A stretch of 47,372 bases of DNA, taken from contig JANXRG010000091.1 of assembly GCA_025353105.1 (NCBI GenBank), positions 1 to 47,372 on the forward strand, read 5' to 3'. Numbering within the stretch: position 1 is the first letter of the stretch; each line of letters opens with the position of its first letter. Under the pieces are notes generated by a model. It was not told the DNA's origin, ran no database searches, and worked only from the letters and a program-made list of their open reading frames with translations. Source of the stretch: Verrucomicrobiota bacterium (GTDB lineage: Bacteria > Verrucomicrobiota > Verrucomicrobiia > Chthoniobacterales > SZAS-18). Below, piece after piece: positions 1 through 8,996 of the stretch. Made by a program: the position numbers and the translations under genes.

Positions 1-1
1 C

Positions 2-109
2 CTGAACCATGTCAGCCCGGAGCGGGCGTGGGAGTTCCGGTTGGGCGGCGCGGTGACCCTCGTTGTGTCCGCGGTGCTGTGGTACGTCGTGCTCGACGTC
101 AAAAAATAG
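2..109 (+). CDS. C-terminal end of a membrane protein (5' partial)
   Basis: The frame is open from the window edge to a TAG at 107-109 and gives 35 residues ending in LDVKK. Residues of the type GGAVTLVVSAVLWYVVL form one hydrophobic stretch long enough to cross the membrane, followed by a short charged tail. The start lies outside the window, so the family cannot be named. The next gene on the same strand starts about 68 nt later. Confidence 0.5.
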   Translation: MNHVSPERAWEFRLGGAVTLVVSAVLWYVVLDVKK

Positions 110-177
110 GGCCTCTCGTCGAAGGACCTACGCATTAAGTAGTCGCCAGGGGTCTCGGTCTCTTCCTAAAATTGGGC

Positions 178-570
178 ATGGACATCGCTTCGGAAACAAC
201 CCGCCTGCTCAAACTCGACGCGCAATGGTCCGCCGCCGCCTCCGCGGGATGCGACATCGAGCGCGTGCTTGGATTCTGGACCGATGATGCCGTCGTCATT
301 CCGCCCGGCATGCCGGCCGTGCGTGGAAAGGCGGCGCTGCGCCAGTACGTCGAAGGCAGTATGCAAATTCCGGGGTTTCGGATCAGCTGGACGTCAAAGG
401 ATGTCAGTTTTTCTCCCGACGGAAATCTGGCCTACATGTTCAGCGCGAATGCCGTCACGATGAACGGACCGGACGGCCAGCCATGCACGATCGAGGGACG
501 CGCCGTCACGATCTGGCGACGGGAATCAGATGGCGACTGGCGTTGCGCCGTGGACATTTGGAACGCCTGA
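178..570 (+). CDS. Small NTF2-like (DUF4440/SnoaL-type) protein
   Basis: The protein is 130 residues from the ATG at 178; an in-frame TTG lies two codons upstream, and neither start has a clear ribosome binding site. The pattern is typical of the DUF4440/SnoaL-like NTF2 fold: an N-terminal helix (TTRLLKLDAQWSAAA), the loop FWTDDAVVIPPGMPAVRGKA, then alternating strands ending in WRRESDGDWRCAVDIWNA. Such proteins are cone-shaped ligand-binding domains or small enzymes (isomerase, hydrolase), and family membership does not give the substrate. It stands alone between a membrane protein and a peptidase gene. The family call is fairly sure; the role is unknown. Confidence 0.75.
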   Translation: MDIASETTRLLKLDAQWSAAASAGCDIERVLGFWTDDAVVIPPGMPAVRGKAALRQYVEGSMQIPGFRISWTSKDVSFSPDGNLAYMFSANAVTMNGPDGQPCTIEGRAVTIWRRESDGDWRCAVDIWNA

Positions 571-733
571 TGTTCGTTTCGCACGGAGCACACCCAGGCA
601 CGGCGGCTCCGGCGGACCGCGAGTTCCGCGCGGAGTTTACGCTCGACAGCTGAGGACGCGGCGGAGACGCTGCGGCCGCCTTTGAGTACCGTCCCATCCC
701 CGCCCAAAGTGCGGCTCATTCCGTCTCGTTCTT

Positions 734-3415
734 ATGGCAAAGTCATCGTCCTCATCCGTCTCTTCCGGTCCCCATTCCAAGGGCGCGCCCCTGTCCGGAA
801 GCTATCGGCGGCCTCCGCGCGGAAATCGACTGGGCGCACTCGGTGCAAAAGAGAGCATCACCGTGACCCTCGAACTTCGGCGCCAACAGGAGCTGCCGAG
901 TTTTGGCTTCGCTCCGGAACTTAATCCGCTATCCTCACGTGCCGATCGGATCGCCTTTGGGAAGAAGTACGGCGCCGGGATTGCGGACATCAAGGAGGTC
1001 GAGAAATTCGCGCGCGCCCACAAGTTCAAGGTCGTGGAGAAAAGTCCGGACAAGCGCCGCGTGCGCGTCCGCGGCTCGGTGGCACAGATGCAGGCGGCCT
1101 TCGGGGTCAAGCTCAGCCGCTTCACGCCGATGGGCGGCGGGTCGGAATTTCGCGGGCGACAGGGCGCCATCTCGCTCCCGGTGCAACTCAGAAAAATCGT
1201 CGTGGGCGTGCACGGACTCGACAACCGGCCGTTTGCTCGGACCCACCCCCAAGTGGGCCGCCGCGTGCCGATCAGCCATCCACCGCACGTCTTTGGCGAC
1301 GCGGCCGATCCCTTCAGCCGCGGATTCACCGGGCAGGACCTGGCGGCGTTATACAATTTCCCCGCTGGCACCACGGGCAAGGGGCAGACCATCGCGATTA
1401 TCCAACTCGGCGGCGCCATCGACGAGGCGGAAATTGCGCGCTTTTTTGAGCAAATTGGATTGCAACGCGATCCGAAAGATCTCGTGGTCGTCAACCGCCC
1501 GAAACGTTCGCTGGGCGAGCAACCGTCCTATGATCTCGAGGTGGCGCTCGACGTTCAGGTGGCCGGCGCCGCGGCGCCCGGGGCGAGGCTCGTCGTTTAC
1601 TTCGCGGAGGACCATTCGCTCGAGAGCGTGCACAGCGTCGTCCTCGACGCGATTCACGACACCGTGCATTGCCCGAACATTGTCTCGATCAGCTGGGGCG
1701 GACCGGAAAGCGAAACCAGCGGACAGTTTCGCAAAAGTGCCCACGAGACGCTCCGGGTCGCACGTCGGTTTGGCATCACCGTGATTGCGCCGGCAGGCGA
1801 TCATGGTTCGGCGGACCATCGTTTCAATGACCCCGCGTGGGATGGCAACGCGCATGTTGACCACCCGGCCGCGGATCCCCTCGTGCTGGCGTGCGGCGGA
1901 ACGGAACTGCAGCGCGACGCGCATCGACCGAATCACTTCACCGAGACCGTCTGGAACCAGGACCGCAACAACAGCACGGGCGGCGGAGTCAGCCGGCTGT
2001 TCCCGATGCCTTGGTATCAGCAGGACGCAAACGTGCCCGCCGCGCGCAATCCGCGCGGGCCGGTGGGCCGCGGGGTGCCCGACGTAGCGGCGAACGCCTC
2101 GGGCGAAAGCGGCTACCTCGTCCTCTGCAACGGGCAGTGGCACCCCGACTACACCCAAGGCGTGGGAAAAGCGTATGGCACCAGCGCGGTGGTGCCGCTG
2201 TGGGCGGCGCTGGTCGCCCGGTTGAATGAGGCGCTGGTGGCTGATGCCGATGCGGGTGGGAAACCGGCGCATCCGCTCGGCTTCCTGCAGCCGCGCCTTT
2301 ACGCGCTGCCGCCGGATTGTGGCGCGTTCACGGAAATCGCGGGTGGCAGCAACGGCGACTATGAGGCGGGTCCCGGTTGGAATCCATGCACCGGGCTGGG
2401 CGTGCCCGATGGCACCCAGCTTTTACGCGCGTTGCAGACCTATGTGCCGCGGGCGAGCGAATTCGTGCGCGCGACGGGCTCAGGCGGCCATGGAGAAACA
2501 ACCCCGGCGTTTGACGTTTCGCGCGCGCGGCGCGACCGCGAGGCTGGCCAAGCCGAAGGTTTCGAATCGCGTGCGCTTGGGGATCGAGGTGGCAGCAATA
2601 TTGAAGGCTACGAGGCGCGGGCGCTTGGAGATCGCGGCGGCAGCAATATTGTGGGCGCCGAATCCCAACGGACGGGGGATCGCGGCGGAAGCAATGTCGA
2701 AGGTTACGAGGCGCGGGCGCTTGGAGATCGCAGTGGGAGCAATATTGCGGGCTGCGAATCGCAACGAACGGGGGATCGCGGCGGCAGCAATATTGAAGGC
2801 TACGAAGCGCGGGCGCTCGGAGATCGCGGCGGCAGCAATATTGAAGGCTACGAGGCGCGGGCGCTCGGAGATCGCGGTGGGAGCAATATTGTGGGCGCCG
2901 AATCGCAACGAACGGGGGATCGCGGCGGAAGCAATGTCGAAGGCTACGAAGCGCGGGCGCTTGGAGATCGCGGTGGGAGCAATATTGCGGGCGGCGAATC
3001 GCAACGAACGGGCGATCGCGGCGGAAGCAATGTCGAGGGCTACGAAGCGCGTGCGCTTGGAGATCGCGGCGGGAGCAACATCGTCGGCTCGGAGTCACAG
3101 CGCACCGGCGATCGCGGTGGTAGCAACATCGAGGGTTACCAACCGCGCGTGACTGGAGATCGCGGTGGGAGTAACGTCGAAGGCTTCGAGCCACGGGCGG
3201 CCACGACGCTCGGCGAGGGCGGCGTCGCGGGCCAAAGGAAGCGGCGTTCGAAGAAAGATCGCCGCGGAAGCAACGTCGAAGGCTATGAGCCGCGGGCGAC
3301 CGGTGATCGCGGCGGCAGCAACATCGAAGGCTACCAACCACGCGGGACGGGAGATCGCGCCGGCAGCAATCTTTCGGACGCGGAGCCGAGGGAAGAATCT
3401 ATCGGCCCGTCCTAG
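734..3415 (+). CDS. S53 family (sedolisin/kumamolisin-like) peptidase with C-terminal 16-residue repeats
   Basis: The protein is 893 residues. Residues about 40-170 match an activation (pro-kumamolisin) prodomain with the motif VRVRGSVAQMQAAFGV. The catalytic domain spans about 200-590. Visible catalytic residues are E269 and D273 (DLEVALD), the oxyanion Asp D356 (AGDHGSAD) and Ser484 (YGTSA); the spacing 4/83/128 is close to kumamolisin. The C-terminal calcium-site region reads FTEIAGGSNGDYEAGPGW, with Glu where Asp is usual. Residues about 616-885 are sixteen copies of GDRGGSN-xxGxExxxx, absent from ordinary sedolisins. The N-terminus is Ser/Lys-rich with no clear signal peptide, as in some kumamolisins. 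S53 enzymes are acid endopeptidases that self-process, so export is expected but not shown. A kinase gene follows 95 nt downstream on the same strand. Confidence 0.9.
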   Translation: MAKSSSSSVSSGPHSKGAPLSGSYRRPPRGNRLGALGAKESITVTLELRRQQELPSFGFAPELNPLSSRADRIAFGKKYGAGIADIKEVEKFARAHKFKVVEKSPDKRRVRVRGSVAQMQAAFGVKLSRFTPMGGGSEFRGRQGAISLPVQLRKIVVGVHGLDNRPFARTHPQVGRRVPISHPPHVFGDAADPFSRGFTGQDLAALYNFPAGTTGKGQTIAIIQLGGAIDEAEIARFFEQIGLQRDPKDLVVVNRPKRSLGEQPSYDLEVALDVQVAGAAAPGARLVVYFAEDHSLESVHSVVLDAIHDTVHCPNIVSISWGGPESETSGQFRKSAHETLRVARRFGITVIAPAGDHGSADHRFNDPAWDGNAHVDHPAADPLVLACGGTELQRDAHRPNHFTETVWNQDRNNSTGGGVSRLFPMPWYQQDANVPAARNPRGPVGRGVPDVAANASGESGYLVLCNGQWHPDYTQGVGKAYGTSAVVPLWAALVARLNEALVADADAGGKPAHPLGFLQPRLYALPPDCGAFTEIAGGSNGDYEAGPGWNPCTGLGVPDGTQLLRALQTYVPRASEFVRATGSGGHGETTPAFDVSRARRDREAGQAEGFESRALGDRGGSNIEGYEARALGDRGGSNIVGAESQRTGDRGGSNVEGYEARALGDRSGSNIAGCESQRTGDRGGSNIEGYEARALGDRGGSNIEGYEARALGDRGGSNIVGAESQRTGDRGGSNVEGYEARALGDRGGSNIAGGESQRTGDRGGSNVEGYEARALGDRGGSNIVGSESQRTGDRGGSNIEGYQPRVTGDRGGSNVEGFEPRAATTLGEGGVAGQRKRRSKKDRRGSNVEGYEPRATGDRGGSNIEGYQPRGTGDRAGSNLSDAEPREESIGPS
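2579..3390 (+). repeat. 48-bp tandem repeats coding sixteen 16-residue units
   Basis: Thirteen units of 48 bp run without interruption (about 2579-3202). After a degenerate stretch of about 55 bp (TTLGEGG...RKRRSKK) three more follow (about 3259-3390). Two unit types largely alternate: GDRGGSNIEGYEARAL and GDRGGSNIVGAESQRT. Copies are very similar in DNA sequence, including synonymous positions, which points to recent copy-number change. They are all in frame with the peptidase and have no unique spacers, so this is not a CRISPR array. Confidence 0.9.
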
Positions 3416-3510
3416 CCTGCGTCTGAAGCTGCCTCGCGATCGAAGAAAAGCGGATTTACGTTCCGTCGGGATGATGCAAACGTCGCTCGGCGCCGCGACG
3501 CTTGCGCCCT

Positions 3511-6375
3511 ATGTCTCCGACGCCTCCCCTGCGCTTCTCCCATTATCGCGTGTTGCAGCACGCGGATGGAACGCCGTGGCGCCTTGGCTTCGGGGCCATG
3601 GGTGTCACCTACAAGGCGTACGACGAGCGCCTGCGCATTGAGGTCGCGCTGAAATTGATTCACCCCACCCGGGTCGATGATCCAAAGGCGCAGGCGCTGT
3701 TCCTGCGCGAGGCGCGCGCCGCGGCCCGCGTCCGCCACCCAAATGTCGCCAGCGTGCTTTTTCTCAACGACCACCCCGGCGAGTTCTTCTATGCGATGGA
3801 ACTCGTCGCGGGAAAATCCCTGCAGGAAACCCTGAGCGAGCGTGGCCCGCTGCCGGTTCTCACCGCGCTTTCGATTGCCGCGCAGGTCGCACATGGCCTC
3901 GACGCGATCCATGCGGAGGGCATCATTCATCGCGACCTCAAGCCGGGGAACCTAATGCTCTTGCCGGCGCGGAGTCGCGGGGAGGGCGAAGTGCTCCCGG
4001 ACTGGAAGGCCTGGCAGGCGAAAATCATCGACTTCGGCCTCGCCCGCACCTTCGAGGGTGAATCACTCGGCAATACAGCCGTGGAGCCGACGACCGGTTT
4101 CCGCGGCAGCGTCCTGTACGCGAGCCCGGAACAGTGCGAGGAGCGCACCGACCTCGACGGTCGGTCCGACTTATACTCGCTCGGCTGCATCTTGTGGGAG
4201 TTGCTGGTTGGTGCACCGCCATTCCAAGGGAAGTCGCAACATGAAGTGATGACGCATCACGTCTCGCGCCAGCCGGCCCTCGCGCGCCTCGAGTCGCAAC
4301 CCGAGAGCGTGCGCGCGGTGATCGCTCGGCTGCTGGAAAAGGATCCAGATCAACGCTTCCCGACGGCCGACGCGACTGCGCGGGCGCTCGATCGTTGCTT
4401 CGACCAGATCGTTAGCGGGGCGGAGAGTCCGGGCGCGCCGATCGTACCCTCAGGGGCTCCGGCCGCGTCGCCCGTGTCGGCATCGCACGGGATTGAGACC
4501 GTCTGGCTGAATCCTCCCAGCGGTCGAGCGCGCAAGCTGACGATCGCGGCATCCGCCCTCGTGCTCGCGGTCTTGGTCGCCTGGCTTTGGCAGCGGACAA
4601 GGCCAACCCCGTCGCCCGCCGCGGTTGTTCGAGACGCGACCCCGCAACCGACCTCGGTCCCCGCTTCGCCGATCGCGCCCGCGGCGCCCGAGAAGAGCAT
4701 CGCCGTGCTCCCGTTCGAGAATCTCAGCGAGGAAAGGAAGAATGATGTCTTCGCGAACGGCGTCCAGGACGAGATCCTCACGGACCTCGCCAAGATTTCG
4801 GATCTAAAAGTGATCAGCCGTTCCTCCGTCATGCAGTACAAGGGCGGGGAGCCGCGCAACCTGGCCGACATTGGGCGCGCGCTCGGCATTGCCTACGTGC
4901 TCGAGGGAAGTGTGAAGCGGGCCGGGGACCGCGTGCGCGTGACGGTGCAGCTGATCGATACGAAGACCAACGCCCAAGTCTGGGCCGAGCGCTTTGAGCC
5001 CGCGATGGCGGATATTTTTGCGGTTCAGGCGGAAATCGCCAGGACGGTGGCGCGGGAGTTGAAGGCCAAGCTGACCTCCGCCGAACAGGCCGCGATCGAC
5101 CAGCGCCCGACCTCGGACCTCCGGGCGTACGAGCTTTACCTGCAGGCCAAAGAATTGGTTTTTTCCGGCACGGGTGGTCGCGGCGCGGCAGGTGCCCGCG
5201 AGATCCGGGAGGCCCAGGATCTGTTGGGCGAAGCGGTGGCGCGCGATCCATCTTTTTTCCTCGCGCACATCCTGCTCGCCTACTGCCACGACAACCTTTT
5301 CTGGTTCGGGAGCGACCCGACGCCGGAACGCCTGGCGCGGGCCCAGGCGAGTCTCGAGAACGCGGCGAAGCTGCGCCCGGACGGCGGGGAGTTGCACCGC
5401 GCGAAGGCGTTGCATTTCTATTGGGGTTCTCGCGACTACGTGAAGGCGGCAGCCGAAATCGCGCTGGCCAGCAAGGTTCTCCCGAACGATCCAAACACGT
5501 TTGCGCTGCGCGCCTACATCGACCGCCGCCAGGGGCGACTGGCTGATGCCATCCGGAACCTCGAGAAGGCGGTCGAACTGAGCCCTCGTGATGTAGTGCC
5601 AGCCTACGACCTCGCCGAAAGCTACGCGGAGGCGCGGCGCAGCCGGGATTTCTTCCGGGTCATGGATCATCTCGCCGAGTTGAGCCCGCGCGAGCAGCGC
5701 ATCCAGCTTTTCCGTGCATTCAACGGCCATCTCATGCTGCTGGGCGATCCCAAGCCGCTGCAGGAATTGATTGCCCAATACCAGCGCGACAATCCGGCGA
5801 AATTCAGCGAGTACGCGCAATTCGCCTTCACGCTGGCCCTTTATCTGCGCGACGCCGCCGGTGCGGAGCAGGCGGCGACTGCAATCGCGAAAGAGTCGAT
5901 AACGTGGATCGCGTGGAACGGCCGGCGTTTTCCAAAGTCATATTTCGACGGGGTAAGGGCGTACTATTTTGGAAAGCCGGAGCAGGCCCAGGAAATTTTT
6001 TTGGCCGTCCGCACGGAACTCGATACGCGACTGGCCCAGGCGCCGGACGACGATGCCTCGCTGATGGCGCTGGCCTACGTGCTCGCGTTTTTGGGCGAGA
6101 AGGACAAAGCAAGTCAAGCGGGCGAGCGCGCGATGGCCGTCATGCCGGTGGCGAAAGACGCGATCACCGGCGCAAACCACGCGGCGGCCCTCGCGGAGAT
6201 CCTCGCGCTCAACGGCGATCGGGGCGCGGCGCTTGCGCAGCTCGATCGTCTCGTCACGATGCCGTTTTCCACCGACTACGGCGACCTAGTGCATAATCCA
6301 TCTTGGGATTCGATCCGCGGCGACCCGCGGTTCAAGTCCATCCTCGAGCGCATGGCGCCCGGGCTGGACAAGTGA
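3511..6375 (+). CDS. Ser/Thr protein kinase with TolB-like domain and TPR region
   Basis: The protein is 954 residues from the ATG at 3511; an in-frame TTG at 3502 is less likely. Residues about 8-290 are a Hanks-type kinase: glycine loop GFGAMG, ATP lysine K48 (VALK), catalytic D142 (HRDLKPGN), D174 of DFG and YASPEQ in the activation segment. A Pro-rich linker leads to one membrane helix at about 343-363 (IAASALVLAVLVAWLW). Residues about 395-520 (SIAVLPFENLSEE..., VLEGSVKRAGDRVRV) are the TolB/FlgO-like domain often found between a regulatory domain and TPRs. The rest, to the end, is TPR-like helices. The topology implies a cytoplasmic kinase and an extracytoplasmic TPR sensor or scaffold. 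Substrates are unknown; the peptidase gene just upstream may share its transcript. Confidence 0.9.
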   Translation: MSPTPPLRFSHYRVLQHADGTPWRLGFGAMGVTYKAYDERLRIEVALKLIHPTRVDDPKAQALFLREARAAARVRHPNVASVLFLNDHPGEFFYAMELVAGKSLQETLSERGPLPVLTALSIAAQVAHGLDAIHAEGIIHRDLKPGNLMLLPARSRGEGEVLPDWKAWQAKIIDFGLARTFEGESLGNTAVEPTTGFRGSVLYASPEQCEERTDLDGRSDLYSLGCILWELLVGAPPFQGKSQHEVMTHHVSRQPALARLESQPESVRAVIARLLEKDPDQRFPTADATARALDRCFDQIVSGAESPGAPIVPSGAPAASPVSASHGIETVWLNPPSGRARKLTIAASALVLAVLVAWLWQRTRPTPSPAAVVRDATPQPTSVPASPIAPAAPEKSIAVLPFENLSEERKNDVFANGVQDEILTDLAKISDLKVISRSSVMQYKGGEPRNLADIGRALGIAYVLEGSVKRAGDRVRVTVQLIDTKTNAQVWAERFEPAMADIFAVQAEIARTVARELKAKLTSAEQAAIDQRPTSDLRAYELYLQAKELVFSGTGGRGAAGAREIREAQDLLGEAVARDPSFFLAHILLAYCHDNLFWFGSDPTPERLARAQASLENAAKLRPDGGELHRAKALHFYWGSRDYVKAAAEIALASKVLPNDPNTFALRAYIDRRQGRLADAIRNLEKAVELSPRDVVPAYDLAESYAEARRSRDFFRVMDHLAELSPREQRIQLFRAFNGHLMLLGDPKPLQELIAQYQRDNPAKFSEYAQFAFTLALYLRDAAGAEQAATAIAKESITWIAWNGRRFPKSYFDGVRAYYFGKPEQAQEIFLAVRTELDTRLAQAPDDDASLMALAYVLAFLGEKDKASQAGERAMAVMPVAKDAITGANHAAALAEILALNGDRGAALAQLDRLVTMPFSTDYGDLVHNPSWDSIRGDPRFKSILERMAPGLDK

Positions 6376-6518
6376 CGGCCCACGTCACGGGGAAACTCGA
6401 AGAAAGTTTCAAGGACAAATTCGAAATGCCGAAATGGAGCGCCGATGACGTACTGCTTCCGACATTAATTCCGACCGCCAAAGGCCCGATTCATTCGCGG
6501 TCATTTGCATTTCGACAT

Positions 6519-8954
6519 TCAGGTGCCGTATCCATCACTCAACACGCTGGTCGTTGCATCGATGGCCAGTGACTCGTTGAGATAGCGCTGCGCGTCGTCA
6601 TACGCACCCTTCGTCCTCGCGTATGCGGCGGCCAATTCAAGGTAGTGCACGGCGCGCGCCGGCTCATTCGCCGCGCGCCAGTGACGCGCAAGGGTGGGGT
6701 AGCGCGGGGCCAAATCGTTGGCGTGCGCACGCTCATGCCATTCGGCGATTGCGCGATGCAATTGTCTGCGTTGCGCGAAAAGCATCTGATCATAGGCGCC
6801 TTCCCGCGCCCGCTCCTCACTGAACATGTAAGCGCGATCGATCGTGCCGCCCGCGGGCGCGATCCATTTCAGCTTGGTCAGTGCTGCGAGATGTTCGGCC
6901 ACATTCTGGCGTTCACTTTCGTCGGGATAAATATCGCGCAACAGCTTCATCTGAAAAACCTGTCCAATCACGCTGGCGGTCTTGAGCGTCATCTGTTGCG
7001 CAGGAGTGAGCTGGTCGAACAGCATGGCGTGATGCGACTCGGCCGGGGGGTGGTCGGCGCGTTCGGCCAGTGGTCGGTAGACGTTCACCGGCTCAGATTT
7101 GCCCTTTACCTGGATTACTCCGAGCGATTCGAAATCGATCTGCTCGCGCGTGGCCAGGTGCACGGCGTCATCGCAGAGCACCGTGTTAGGCGCGGCGGCC
7201 ATCATCAGTCGGGCAGCGAGATTGGTCTTGTCCCCGATGACCGTGTAGGCCCGCTGCGCCGGGCTGCCGTATGCCCCCGCGCGAATCGGTCCATGCGCGA
7301 GGCCCAGGCCGATGTTGGTCACGAACGCGAGTTCCACCGGGGGCGCTTGCAGAGCCAGCGCGGCGCGGACCGCCCGCGTCGCATCATCGTAGTGCGCGAC
7401 CGGTGCCCCGAAGGCGATGTTGAAACTGCTGCCCTTGTCGCCGATGGCCATTTGCAGCAACGCTCCATCCCATCGCTGGACGACCGACTGCACCCAGCGG
7501 GCGAACGCGTCGAGTTTGGACCACGCGTCAGGATCGCGGTCGTAGTCGATGCCCCCAAAGCGCAGGAAAAGGGAGGCGGCCGGACGAAGTTCGGCGAGGA
7601 AGGCGCCATGACCGCTTTTGACCTTTTCGTAAACGGCCGGCGGCAACCACGCGCGGACCTGGTCCGCCTTGAGCGCGTCGGCGGGAATTTCTGGCCACGG
7701 GACGGGGGCCACCCCCTCACGCAATCCGGTGATCACGACATAGTTTCCCGCGTCCCGCGATTCCGAAACGATCGACTTGCCGTCCAGCATGGCAATCACG
7801 GCCGACGTCGCGACGACCTCGCCGCGCTTCGCCTGGCGTTCCGCTCGCGCTAGATCCGCCAGCAAACTTCCGGCCAGGACGTCCATGACCTGTCCGGTGG
7901 GGTCGCCCACCAACAACCGACGGGCGGGCCCGGATGCCAGGGCCACCTTGACTTCAATCGTGATGACCATGCCGCCGGGCGCGGCGATCTCCGCGAACTG
8001 CGGCATGGACCCCTGCATCGCGAGCCCGCACGCCACTGCCGGACGCGAGGATTCTCCCGCGAACCAGCACGTGATGGCGTCCCCGCCAAATCCCACCACG
8101 CTGCCGCCATGCTGATGCGCGTGCTCGATCAAGACCGCGTACACCTGGTTGATGACGCGCGTCACTTCCTCGGCGCCGCGCTGGAGACCCAGCTCGCGGG
8201 CAAAGGATTCCGTCAGTGGCGTAAAGCCTGATATGTCTGCGACAAGGACCGTACCGATCGAGCTTTCGGGCAGGGCAAACCCGCGGGCCACGGCCTGCCG
8301 GCGATCCATCGGAAGGTACGCGGCCGCGGTGTCGGCAGCACTGCTGCGCTCCTCCTCGATGTCGAGCTGGAGCTGGCGCAACTGGCGTCTGAGACGCTGC
8401 TCGCGGGCGACAACCTCCCGGGCCATTTTTTGAAAAACGCGCGCGAGATTGCCGAGCGAGTCGCCGCGGTCCGCCACGGGCGAAATGGCGGCCTCGTCGT
8501 AGGCGCCACTCTGCACGGCTTCGGCGGCGGCGGTGAGTCGTTCCACCTCCCGGAGATATTCTCGCTCGCGATCGCGCCGCAATTTCTTGTCCAATCCAGA
8601 TGTGATGCGCGCTTCCAGCAACACCGGCTCGAACGGCTTTGGTAAATAATCTTCGGCGCCGCCGTGAATGCCTTTGACGATGCTGGCCAGATCGTTCATC
8701 GCCGAAATGATGATGACAGGAACTTCGCGTGTCGCCGCCTCGGCTTTCAAGCGGGCGAGCACCGCGAACCCGTCCACGACCGGCATCATGATGTCGAGCA
8801 ACACGAGGTCGGGCGACTCAGCGGCGACCTGCGCCAGCGCCTCCTCGCCGTTGGCGGCGGACACGGTGTCGTAGCCCAGATCATCGAGTTCCTGCTCGAG
8901 GTAGTCGACGTTGTAGGGTTCGTCGTCGACGATGAGAATCTTGGGGCGCGGCAC
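6519..8954 (-). CDS. Receiver domain fused to two class III adenylate/guanylate cyclase homology domains
   Basis: The protein is 811 residues. Residues 1-125 are a receiver with acidic D10/D11, phosphoacceptor D54 (LLDIMMP) and K106. A coiled coil leads to cyclase domain 1 (about 232-390): GTVLVADISGFTPLTE with metal Asp D240, and VVGFGGDAI with the second Asp D292. Cyclase domain 2 (about 455-620) keeps the fold (QMAIGDKGSSFNIAFG, YTVIGDKTNLAARL) but its first metal site reads ASLFLRFGG, without Asp, so it is probably non-catalytic. The arrangement resembles soluble adenylyl cyclase (type 10 family), yet the P-loop ATPase that usually follows is missing; only a helical tail (FDQLTPAQQMTLKTASVIGQVF and TPR-like helices) remains. 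It is last in the operon, 42 nt after the single receiver. cAMP is the likelier product; the sequence does not settle ATP versus GTP. Confidence 0.88.
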   Translation of the reverse strand: MPRPKILIVDDEPYNVDYLEQELDDLGYDTVSAANGEEALAQVAAESPDLVLLDIMMPVVDGFAVLARLKAEAATREVPVIIISAMNDLASIVKGIHGGAEDYLPKPFEPVLLEARITSGLDKKLRRDREREYLREVERLTAAAEAVQSGAYDEAAISPVADRGDSLGNLARVFQKMAREVVAREQRLRRQLRQLQLDIEEERSSAADTAAAYLPMDRRQAVARGFALPESSIGTVLVADISGFTPLTESFARELGLQRGAEEVTRVINQVYAVLIEHAHQHGGSVVGFGGDAITCWFAGESSRPAVACGLAMQGSMPQFAEIAAPGGMVITIEVKVALASGPARRLLVGDPTGQVMDVLAGSLLADLARAERQAKRGEVVATSAVIAMLDGKSIVSESRDAGNYVVITGLREGVAPVPWPEIPADALKADQVRAWLPPAVYEKVKSGHGAFLAELRPAASLFLRFGGIDYDRDPDAWSKLDAFARWVQSVVQRWDGALLQMAIGDKGSSFNIAFGAPVAHYDDATRAVRAALALQAPPVELAFVTNIGLGLAHGPIRAGAYGSPAQRAYTVIGDKTNLAARLMMAAAPNTVLCDDAVHLATREQIDFESLGVIQVKGKSEPVNVYRPLAERADHPPAESHHAMLFDQLTPAQQMTLKTASVIGQVFQMKLLRDIYPDESERQNVAEHLAALTKLKWIAPAGGTIDRAYMFSEERAREGAYDQMLFAQRRQLHRAIAEWHERAHANDLAPRYPTLARHWRAANEPARAVHYLELAAAYARTKGAYDDAQRYLNESLAIDATTSVLSDGYGT

Positions 8955-8996
8955 GGCAGGGGAAGTGGGATTCTGCGCCGAGAATCGAACGAAGTA

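Noticed and set aside
2328-3341. Long minus-strand open frames across the peptidase repeats
   Set aside because: They arise from the repetitive, GC-rich coding strand and have no domain; the plus-strand frame has catalytic motifs.
2579-3390. Possible CRISPR array
   Set aside because: The 48-bp units are contiguous with no unique spacers and all stay in the reading frame of the peptidase.
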